Assembly (NCBI GenBank): GCA_035772405.1
Contig: JAYKKM010000047.1
Location: 717,501 to 781,500 of the forward strand
Length of the DNA: 64,000 nt
Source of the DNA: Chrysogorgia sp. JL179-B06
Taxonomy: Eukaryota > Cnidaria > Anthozoa > Scleralcyonacea > Chrysogorgiidae
Direction: 5' to 3'
Shown here piece by piece: positions 10,944 to 22,900 of this stretch. Positions within the stretch are counted from its first letter, which is position 1. Each line of letters begins with the position of its first letter. The translations under genes were made by a program, and so were the position numbers. The notes under the pieces were generated by a model, which saw only the letters and a program-made list of their open reading frames with translations, was not told the DNA's origin and ran no database searches.

Positions 10944-13900
10944 GTAAGGTTTCATTTTACTGCATTTACAGTACCTGTGGTATTAGGCCCTGTACATATA
11001 TAGATGTGTTTTCTTTATCAAATGGAAACATTTGATAAAGTAATTTTCTAGAAACACTCTCCAAAACGGGAACTTTTGAAAATTGGTTGTTTAACTGTTT
11101 CCTGTCCGGCTGAAAAACATCCAAAATTGAACTACCTCTTTGTTCTATTGATACTCAAGAAATATCCATAACTGTTGCGAAACCTATACCTTTTCTGAAA
11201 GCCCAATAAACCGGCTGTTACCAAATGCTTTTGAATTTTCCGAACAAGACACATTATGTTAATATAAATTAGCATTAATTATCATAAATCAGGTTGAAAA
11301 ACTCCCATTTTTCTAGAAAAGGCCATCTTGCACGCCTGCGTAGCATCAAATTCAAAATGCCACCAATCACAGAGTTATTTATCAAATCAAATCAAATTTG
11401 GCGTGTGAGTGGATCTCATGTCCCTGGCGCTTGTCGAATATCAATTTTTAATCTTGCGTTACCATGTGCCGTGTTTTTCGATTGACGACTTCGGGGTCTT
11501 CTATGACCCCTTTTGACTGGGCCGGACAGGAAAGAGTTAAAGGACATTGGCAACAAAAATCATAATTTCAAATTTTTGAGTTTATGATTATCAAACAGGC
11601 TTACGAAGGTAATCCAAGTAAACAAAACTACTCTTGTACAAAACAACAGCACTAATTTTGACCAAAGACAATCCTGTCATCCGCCATCTTGTTGTAATAC
11701 TTTACCTATTAACTTGGACGTTGGTGACGTCACAGCTGGGGTAAACCTGATGAAACTACTCTGTGGGTAGCCGAGTTTCCGCAGAATGCATTTTAAAATG
11801 GTATGGTTCAATTGAAAAAGGAAGACATTCACAAAAATCGAGTTTCAAACTTATAAAAAAGACATGAGGATGGCTAGATAAAAATTTTGGTTTACCCTGA
11901 TTGTGACGTCACATGCATATGGAAAATACATCCAAGATGGCGGACAATGATTGAGGTTAGCAACTTTGACAGTGCAATTAATACGCTTTACGAGCATTTT
12001 TCAAACCTCAACTAAACTACTATATTCCGTCTATTTAAGTCACATACTTTGATCAAAAAGGTACTTATTTTTTGTTGCCATTGTACTTTAATAAACACCA
12101 AAGATGGAGGAGTTCTAGTTTTATATGATATTGTTTTACATCTCACTCTCCACATAGATGCGTTATCGTTTGAAAAAGCCGAAACTTTTGATAACGCATC
12201 CTCGTGGACAAGAACTTACATTACATATACAATTATGAGAATTTTAAATATAAGAAGTTTTGTTCCCTCATGGGTGTCATAAAATACTGCAGAGTGTATA
12301 GAGAATGCGATCAACTGTTCACAGATTAGCATAATTTTAAATGTAGCACAAACTATTAAAGTGCCACTACGATGAAAATTCAACCCCGTCTTTTAGATTT
12401 TCTTTAGCATAGAATAGTATTTCAGGGTCGAAAGTAATCGATGTAAAAAAACACTAAAAAATGGTATTTTGAAGTAAGTATTTTGAGCTCTGAAATCACT
12501 ATTATTTAGGCCACAGTAGTATAGAAAGTGGGGCTACCAGCGCATTTTTCCATTTTTTCATGCTTCGCAATCAAAATGGAAAAAGTTCGCTGTTAACCCC
12601 ACTTTCTAGACTACTAAAACGATACGAAATAAAATTCGTTAAGTAAATTAGACTCGAAAACCATCACGCGTTTCCAGGAATAGTTTTTCAAGCACTAGCG
12701 CGTAGAAGCTGCAACTCTCTTTTGCAACTGGCCATCCTTTTAAACTCCTCGTTTATTTTCTTACTCTCTAAGCGATTCTTAGCGAATAGTTGTCGTTTGA
12801 GCTTTCTAATCTGATAGGTGAATAACAAATATTTGTTGAGTCTCGCTATCTTTTCCTCTACTGATTCCAAACGTTCTACGCTACTCTCCATGGCTCCAGT
12901 GCTCATTACTGTGTATGAGCACTGGAGCCCTGGAGAGTAGTGTAGAACACGGCTATGCAAGGACGGTTTCCCAAAAGTCAGATCCGTTAGGAATCTAAGA
13001 CAATGTATCCGGAAGAAGTGACACAGCTGTGTCGTTTGTCACACATTCCGTCTTGAAGAACATAGTAGTGTGATACATCGTCTTCGACTCGCTAATATTG
13101 TAATTAGATAGCACTGTCTCCTTCGTTCGGGGGTTCCCCCTCGGGGATTTCCCCTCTAGACATATGGCTAAACACGTGTTTACTAGTTGTTAGTCCACCC
13201 GATAACAACCCTAAACAAGGGAGGTAGGGGGATACGTATGATATGAACTTCTCTACATCTCTTTTAAGTAGTTGATCAGTGATCAACTCTTTTTCTAGCT
13301 TTTCAGGTGATTCAATAGCGTTGAACCCTCCTAACGCGTGAGCGAACTTGCTTATTAAAAGGTCACAGAGAAACACGTTCGCTTTCTCCATTCTTTTTAC
13401 CTCCCATTCTTCGTAGATCTTGTTGATGACTTTATCTGAAGCCTTTTTGAGATAAGCGATGGATTTGTCTATCTCACCGTCCTCTGAGAGTCTTCTTAGT
13501 TCGTCTCGTTTCTTGTCTACATCAGTTTGTGGAGTGTCGTCGGCTTGTGGTGTGTCGATTTGTGGTTCATCAATCACTTCCTGTTCTGCTTCTCGTATGT
13601 CTTCAATTAGTTCATCAATTGTATCAGTATTTTTTGTCTTACGTTTTGGCATGTCCTATATTATACGATGTGTTTTGTTTTTGCGGAATAACTATTTCGT
13701 ACGAGTACGGGTGTCTTAGAAATATCTCCAATCTTGCGTACTCGTTGTCTTTCAACTGTTTTATTATTTTCTGAATCTCCACTTTATCAACTCCGTTGAG
13801 ATAATCGTCTACGATAATTTTCATATCGTTTCTGTTAGGGTTGTAGAATGTTACTAACTTTGAGATGTTTTCGCGGTATGGTTTACTAATTGAGGTTAGT

Positions 13901-16900
13901 TGTTGTGTTATGACTATTGTGGATAGGTTGTAGTGTCTAGCGCTAAAGGCTAGTTTAACTAGTTCGCTTGTTCTGTTTTTAACATCCTGCCCACTAGCAC
14001 AATCGTCTAATATTATTAGTGAGTTGGTGCCTTTATAAATGTCAGTCACGTATTTAAGAATTACGTCGACCTTGTCCTGCTCACACTGAATAACTATGAA
14101 GTTTGGGTCTCTCAAGTATTTCCACTCTGTATACGTTTTGTTCCATTCAAATGTTGGACACATAAGAATGATGAAATCGAAGTGATTCATATGCTCTTTC
14201 TCTATCATATCCAAGAGGTAATACGTTTTACCGCAGGCTGTCATACCAACAATTAGCATGTTGAAAGGTGTTTTCATATAGAATACTATATGTTTAGTAC
14301 TGGATTGATTGTAGATCATTGTTGATGAGGTTTACAAGACCGTCGGATAGCACGAATATTCTACACATGACGTTCGCTGTTGTGGCTTCTTTAGTGATTT
14401 CCATCAGTATTCCTGACTGGGTGTTCACGATCTTCTTTCCAGTTGCAACCTTATCGTTGTCTTCGATAGACCTAAGGTCAACGACCAAAGCGAAACCGTC
14501 TTTGTAAAACTTTTGGACAGTCATATAGTCGTAGTCTAGTTGTCCGAATAGTCTTTTCGCTTCTCCCCATAGTCTTGATTTTGGTATTCCTTGACTGTAT
14601 ACCATATTTGGTACGCCTTCTATGGTGAGTTTGACTGAATCTATGTTTGGGTAGACGAAGTCTTCACTATCAGTTATTGTTTTGTTTGTGAAGAGTAGAA
14701 CGACAGCTTTCATCGATTTTCTTGGCAGGTTAATATTCTCGTTTACGAGTGTGGTTCCTTTATCCCACTCCACAGTCTTCATTAGTGTGACGTGTTCGTA
14801 TGATAGAGACCTACCGGATGCGTATAGAGACGATACTTCATCAGCAATCTCTTGACTCTCGATAGTTTCGTACTCTAATTCGAGGTTCTCTAACGTATAG
14901 CCAGCCACAGCTGATCCAGATTGAGCCACCATAATATCAGACGCTTTGGGGAGTGTGATTATGTACCTGAAATTGTTGTTCATGTTGTATGGTGCGTATA
15001 GACCGTGATCTTCTAGAATCTTGTCGATTTGAATCTTTTGTTTAGTGTCATGGACGGAGAACATCAGACCATCACTAACTTTTTGTGTGTCTCCACTGGC
15101 TGCACCACTGTCGTCCTTTGAGATTAACTTTCGAAGGTTCTCGTTTGCTATACCATATTCGACCATCTGGTCTCGCTCACTGTTAGATTTCCAGAGGTCT
15201 TTGTATGTACCGATGATGCTTTCACCACTGTTGTCGTACACAGTCTCACCTGCTAGTTTTACCACCAGTCTCTCTAGTAGTAGTCTCGAAAGGTTGTTAA
15301 GAAACCATGATTTCGCGTTCGAACTCTTAAAGTCGAATAGAAGATGGAGACTAGAGGGTACCAAACAAGTGTTACCCTTTGTTTTTGGGATGTCGATGTA
15401 TAACTCTTCCCCTGGATTTGCTTTGTTAGGGTTTAGCGTTACAACGTGACGGGTTCTTGTGCCTTTAATAGAAGATATTCCGCGACGTCTATATCCAGGA
15501 AGCAACTCTCTCTCGTTAGTGTTCATACTATATTATAACACATGTTTTATTTCCTCTGTTTGTACTGATCGTAGACTAACCAAGCTAGTGCTATCGCTAG
15601 GATCCATAAATTAGACGCTAACCAAGATATACCTGCAGCTCCCCACTTTAACGCAGTCGCCACCACGTTTAGCAGTCCAGCCAGTAGAGGGCCAGCCTTT
15701 GTGGCTAGATTAGCTATAGCTTTCCCTAGTTTTCCAAGTGCTTGACCACCTTTGAAGACAACACTTCTAGCAGATATTATGATCGTGGTGATAAAAGAAG
15801 CTATAGTTATTCCTAAAGCAGAAGCGCCTAACCAATTTTCTTTAAACCACTCCTTTACTTTTTGTAACCGAGTGATGTCCTCTTCTTGTTCTTCTCTAAC
15901 AGACTCGAGTTCCACTTGATTTAAGGTTCGATCCCTAGCTACCTCAAGACCTGTCAATCGCTCATACAATTCTGTCCTCTTTATGGAACCATATTTCTCT
16001 CTATTCATATCGTCTGCGGTCTTGTCAATAGTGCGCTGAAAATGATCGGCTTGCTCTTTTACAAATAGTGATCTAGTGTCTGGATCGACACTGTTGTTTG
16101 GGTTTAGGACACCTCGTAGCTCACTATTTTCTTTTTCTGTTAACCCAAATACATTATCGTAGTCCACTTCTGTTTCAATTAATGGGAAGTCACTTGGAAC
16201 TGTGGTGTTTCCTGTAGCGTTAGTTGGGGTGTCAGGGATTTGTTCAACTAACTGCTTGAACTGCTCAATCGCACTTTTACTTCTACTGTCTTTACTGTAG
16301 ATCAAACCATTTTTTCCAGGTTTTAGAATTAGTTTAGGTTTCAAATACTCACCGCCTTCGTTTATCGGTTTGAAAAGAATAGAACCTGAGGGTGTCACGT
16401 ATGACCTATTAACTATATTCCTTGACACATCATCATCATTACTGAGTCTTTTGTTATACAATTTACGTATTTTTAAATTTATTAGATCAGTTCTTTTTAT
16501 ACCATTTCTTACCAACTTTTTGTTGAGTTCGTTTAGTTCTTTCAGTCTTCTTTCGATTTCGATAGCATCTTCGAAAGCTAAATTAAAACTCTCGTCGTGG
16601 ACGTCACCATATGTCACCGGTTCAACAAACACTACTGCTGGGGCATTAGTGGTGGTTCCTTTACTAGTTATTAGCACTGTTCCGTCGTTATTGTCTATGA
16701 ACGACGTCTCCGCATGTCTGATTCTGTCTTGTACTCTGCGATCTATAACTCTAGTCTCTATCTCTTGTTTTACCCTGATGATTCTGTTATGTATGCCACT
16801 AATATCTTGTCCTGTCTCATCTTCTGTGATTATATTATTGAGCATGTCGAACTCTTTTTCTAACTGTTTGTCCGTATAATTACCAAACTCGTTACGATCT

Positions 16901-19900
16901 TGCATTTCGATTTCATCGAACCCTCCTTCAGCCATTATACAGTATACTACTAGATGTTTTGAATATCAATCTCTGGTATCCATGAGTTGTGTTTACTATC
17001 ATAACCAAGCCACTTAACTAAAACCATCTTTTTACCCTTAACCTTCTTTCTCTTCACTATCTTCTCAACTTTGTATACATCGTCTTTTTTATCAACAGCT
17101 GACAACTCTTCCTCGTAAAACTTACCGATGATGAGTTCCCCCTCATGATCCTCTATCTCGTACACGGTAGGGTCACCACGTATGACCTTTGACACTTTAA
17201 ATAGCTCCTCGGTGAAGTTAGCCTCGTACCCCTTCGCGAATATGCTTTTGTACTTTGATATCCTGATAGTCTCACCTACTTTGAATTTTGGTAGTGGGTA
17301 GTCACCGAAATGGTGTCCAAACAATGTCGTCCATACTTCGTTTTCGTTTTTCTTACTAACGTCTTTAGGTTTCATTAGAATAGTACTGTGTTTGGTATTG
17401 TTGTAGTTCTCAACAAGCTGGTCTAAAATGTCTATCCACTTGTACGTTCCTTTACTGTAGAAGTACTTCCACATTGACGTCTTGAGTGTTCTGTTAAATC
17501 GTTCCACGACTGCTGCCTTTTTATCAGAGTTCGTGCTGAAGTACTTCACGTTGTGTTTATCCAACAGATCCTTCACACCAACGTTGTAGAATTCCTTACC
17601 GTCGTCGAACTGAACCAGCTTTGGATACTCACCAAATCTAACCTTAGCCTTCTCCAGTAACTTTGCGACAGCCTTAGTCATGTTTTCTGTGTCTTTCCTG
17701 TAGACAGGTATGGTAAACGCATACCTACTAAGGATCTCAGTGGCTGTTAGTATCCAGTAGTACCCGTTGTTCTTGTGCTTGTACTTACCCATATCGACCA
17801 AGTCCATCTGTATCTGCTCACCCAGATAGTCAACAAATGTTTGTCTAAACTTATGTTTCTTAACAACTGGTTTGTACCTGGTGTACGTGTCTTGGGATTT
17901 TAACCAGTCCTTTATCTTTGCCCTACTAACACTTAGTCCATCTTCCAACGCTCTTTTGTACAGTCTCTCAGCAGACTGGTAACCAGTTGATGGGTTGTAG
18001 TAAATATCTCTTAGTTCTTGCTCCATATACACTACATGATGTGTAAATCTAACAGCACCTCGCCAACGCTAACACTGTTATCGTCCTGATCTGTTATCTT
18101 GAACTCTAGTTGGTTGACGACTCCTTTGTTTATTGGGATTTTCGACCCAACGCCAAAATGCTGTACAGAGCCCTTTAATGTCTGTGTGCTAGTTATTGGC
18201 AGTACTGCGATACAATCGCTTTTGTTACCATTAACTATGTTATTAGATCTGTCCACGATACTAGACGTTACTTGTATGTATTTCAGTCCTCTGTTAACGT
18301 TAACAACGTTAGGACTGGTTTTTGTGGTGGCTATTGTAGTGGTTTCGTCAAATCCTAAGAGTTGTCCAAATTTAAACAGTTCTATTTGTTGATCAGTTGT
18401 TATCGTACACGTCGAGTCATATCTGTTAGCTACTAGCTTGACGTCTCCTAACTCTTTCAATTCGTCGGCGATCATTTTAAAGGTGTGGTACCCAGGACTA
18501 AAAACGTAGTCACTACTGTTGTAAGTTATCTTGTTGTTAGCTGTGGTTACGTTAACGTAATCCCAAAAGATGGTTGCCTCCTTCACTAGTAAGTGAGGGT
18601 CTAAGTTAGTTGCTAGAGTTGACTCTGGTAGGTCTACAGTTTTCGTTGAACCACTAATTAATACTACCACTCTCATATAACGTACGGTATGTTATGATGG
18701 ACGCGTTCAAAAGAAAGTATCCTTATGCTGACAAGAATAGGTTTTTTCTTGACGTTGACGACAATATGCATATGCATATATTCTTCGTGACGAAAACTAA
18801 TATTGGTGACGTTAGTGTAGACTCGAGTAGGTTCAAGAGTAACCCGGAGTACACTAAGTATCTAACGATAAACAAACCAATGATAGTTAACCAAAAAGAG
18901 ATAGCTAATGCCGTACGCGTGGCTAAGCTGAATCTAGTCAAAAAGTACCCTCACATCACTTTGAGAAAGTTTGAGTTCGATCCAACTGTCTCACAAGACG
19001 GTGAGGTTAATGGCGTTGACATATATTTTAGAAACAACGACATCATAAGCACGAACATAACTAGTGATACCTTCAAAAACGACAAGAGTATGTGGGTTTG
19101 GTTACACAACAACAAGTCTCCAAAAGGTCACGACGACAAGTTTCCAGAAATATGGCTATCTGGTGGAACTATCCAACCATTATCAAAAGGTCGCAAGAAC
19201 CACTGGGGACTTTGGGATGGTTATCCAACGGAAAACGTGTTGAACTACCCAGTGAATAACTTTAGAGTCTTCGTTAATCAAAAGAACTACTTTCTCTCAA
19301 AGCTACCAATATTACAAATCACCACGTCAAAGACAAAGTCAAAGTGGGACGACAACGAGAGCTACTATAGGGTTGTGTTTGCAACATATTGTGCAAGTTT
19401 CTGTTGTGGAGTGTCGTTACAACACTTGTCACCCTCGCAAGAAGTCCACCCTGTTATCACAAGTGTAATGAGGTTTCACCTATACTTTACTGTTAGAAGA
19501 CTTCTCAGAAGGATGGAAGGTGGTGAGAGTATGAGATCTATAAGTAAAGAGTTTGACGCTAGAGAATTGTATGGTAAGACAGACAAGATTCCTAGAAAAC
19601 ATTACTACCAAGGTAAAGTCCTTGCTGATGGTACAACAGGTGAGGATAGAGTCTTCACGATTAACGACGTTAAGAACGACTACAAACGATACGTTCCTCT
19701 GGTGTCGAATGGTTTTACCAACATTGGGCGACAATACCTAAATCAATCTATAGAAGCCTTTGTTTACTCCACACTTGGTGCACAAGCGAGAACACGTGTG
19801 TCAGTCGTTGGTGATTCCGCAGGTAGTCTAGAGACTCAGCAAGAGTTCCGAAAGTTGGTGGAGGACAGTGTTATAAACTACGACGTTTCAACGTGGATTC

Positions 19901-22900
19901 TAAACATGAACAAGTCGATTAAAGACACTAACGTTGTCCAAAACCTTGCACTGTCACCGTCTACGTGGTTAATGCCAAGTAACGTTGTAATCCTCAAGAA
20001 CAAAATCGCTGGGTACAACAACCTATTGAAGACTGCCACACAGAGTATGAAGTTTGGAGTAAACAGTGGGTTAAACTACACAGAAACGACAGAGGTCAAG
20101 AAAGTACACCAAGAAGGTGGAGAGCATCTGGAGACACTTGATAAACCAAAGGTGACGAATCGTCTGACGCCAAAGGTGACACACCAGGAGACACTTGATA
20201 AACCAAAGGTGACACACCGTCTAGAGGCATCAAAGGCGACACCAGGTGACAACACGACAGAGTTGGGGCTAATTCTAGTAGTTTCGGCTGTGTCTGGCTA
20301 TTTAGTGAGCAAATATGTGTTATAACATAATGAGTCTAAGTTATGGATTTGAGGACAGAGACTACGAGAGCGACAAAATACTAAGAAGAGCGAAGAGACA
20401 TCTAGACAGTGACCCTAAGTTAAGCGTGAGCGGTGGGAGGATGTCTGGAGACATAGATATGACGTTCAGGGCACTCAAAAACATAGCAGATCCAGAAGAC
20501 GATTGGGATGCTATCAATAAAAAAGTGTTGGAGTCTGTGTACTTATCGCAATACTTTAGAACGCAGTCCTATAACGTTCTATTTGACTTTAACGTCACAA
20601 ACCATGCTGTAAGTATGGTGGAATACCACAGTGGAACAAATAAAGTGAAAACCATTAGAGATAAAACGAACATGTTAGTGCAATACGATCCAACGTATGG
20701 TCCTATTATTGGTGTTAGCAATGGTCATAGCTTCCTATCCCCCGAACTAACTCCAATTCCGTTTGAAGTTGGAGTACATTTTAACTGTCCACGTATGCAA
20801 TACTGTGACATATCCGTTTTTGTGGTAACTACGAGAGATTGGGAGGCGATTATCTCAAACGATGACGGATCGTGGGACAAATACATAGGATATAAAGGAG
20901 GCGATAAATTATCGTATGGTGGTGGAGCTCCAGCAAAGGAGTACACGTGTACAATCCCAAATAACATCGACACCACCAAGAGACATATGATATCAATACA
21001 TTGGCGGATGGGTAACTCCTACGTTAAGGTGAACAACATAAGATCAACAGACTCAGACTTCACAGCTAATTACGAAGAGATAGGATCTCCTTACGTAACG
21101 ATCTTTGGAGTGCATCGACCAAGAGCACTACTCGCACCCTACAAGTACTCGTCTATGATAGAGTTCTACGGTGTGAGGGTTGTCTCTGGCTACATGACGA
21201 GCCGAGACATAATATTAGTTGGTAGAGATATGATGAAGGAATATGATGTGAGCTAAGATATATGAGGAAGAAGTCAGTTGTTGTTTTCAATCACATATCA
21301 AAGGATATGTCAGAGGAAGAGGTGCTAGAGCTCAAACGCTTGTACGCGTACTACCACAAACTAGAAGCCTGTTACAAATGGAAATACAAGAGGTTGAAGA
21401 AAGTTAAACTATCGTTAAACATGACTAGCATAGGGTTAACGACAGTAGGGATTGTAGCTGGATCGATAACAGCTAACCCTCTAATCATTGCTTGTATTAG
21501 TGGTCCTGGTGTGATCATCCAAGGCTACTTGGCTAAATCCAATCTGACGAGTAGAGTGGAGCATTGCAAGTTTGCACACACTAGCTACAAGAAAATACTG
21601 ACACAACTAAGATCGTATCTTAGAGGTCTTCCTTACAACGAGTCGATGTTCCTCTCAGACGTTAAAGTGTTGGACGATAATGTGACTGACTTATGCCCAC
21701 CAATCAATGGAATGGTGAAAAGGTACAATAAAATATATGACGAGACCAACGTTCCAAAATAGGGTAAGATACAAGGGGTGACTCACCCTACACGGCCACA
21801 CACGGTCGGTCTACATATCAGAACCAGGAGTGTGTTCCGCGTGAAAGACGACAAAAACTCAGGTCCTAAAACAGGACCTGAGTTTTCGAGTGTCAAAACA
21901 GACTAGTCTGACCAACACCCCAAAACGGGACCTTGGTCAGATCACACGTTCGTGCTATTAAGTGGTTACTCTCTTAAGATGACTGCTATTTAAACACAAA
22001 ATAAAACATATGGTATATTATAGGTGATGAGTATCACTAAAATATTTAGAAATAACGACATGTCTGTCACGACTATTAAAGATGGAGACAATATTTGGTT
22101 CTATGGAAAAGAAGTCGCTAAGGCACTAGGGTATAAAAACACGAAGTGGGCTATCAGTGTACACGTTGACGATACATATAAGGTCAAACGAGAGGTGTTT
22201 GAAGGGGGGCGCGAATCACGCCCCCCTTTAAACTTACAACCAAACACGATACTCATATCGGAGCCAGGAGTTTACGCTCTAGTCTTCTCGTCGAAACTCG
22301 AGTCAGCCAAGAAGTTTCAAAAATGGGTATTCACAGAAGTCCTACCATCTATTAGAAAGACAGGTGTTTACACACAATACAACCAGTTATCAATAATGAA
22401 TGAGACAGACTTGCATTACGATATAGTTAAATATATCAGAGAGTACCATCCAACAATAGTCATCCCAGGGTTGGGAGAATACCAAGACACATCTACTAAA
22501 AGAATAGATGGATGGAAGAAGGGTTACAGTGGTGGGCAACCAGATTTGATAGTTCCGCAACTACACAAGAGATACAATGGTTTTGCTATAGAGTTCAAAA
22601 CACCGAAAGGTAATGGGGTTATTAGGAATAACCAGTTGAGGGTATTAAGGAGACTAAGATCACAAGGGTACAACACATTACTATCCTCAGACCAACATGA
22701 GATAATACATTTCATAGAGACATATATGAGAGACTCTAGAGTTCTATGTGAGTACTGTAATAGAAGATTTAAGAGTGAAACCACTCTGTATAATCACCAA
22801 AAATACTTTCATCGAATACTCTATCTGTGAGATGACTGTGAGGTCATCTATAACAAGACACCACGTATAGTATAGATGACTGACAGTGAGTCCGTACCTA

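Larger units (their letters stand above)
21776..22012. other. Intergenic gap with tandem hairpins
   Basis: The largest non-coding gap within the rightward block (about 260 bp). It contains a short perfect inverted repeat near 21776-21788 (gggtgactcaccc) and two strong hairpins described separately. It probably separates two transcription units. Confidence 0.7.

Noticed and set aside
15045..15449. Plus-strand frame of 134 codons opposite the capsid gene
   Set aside because: Shadow of the real minus-strand gene; the same applies to 16370-16879, 18099-18392, 19480-19734, 20725-20979 and 22524-23338 opposite other Polinton genes.
18027..18032. GTG start extending the integrase
   Set aside because: In a eukaryotic setting ATG is expected, and an ATG at 18026 gives a complete protein that does not overlap the penton-like gene.
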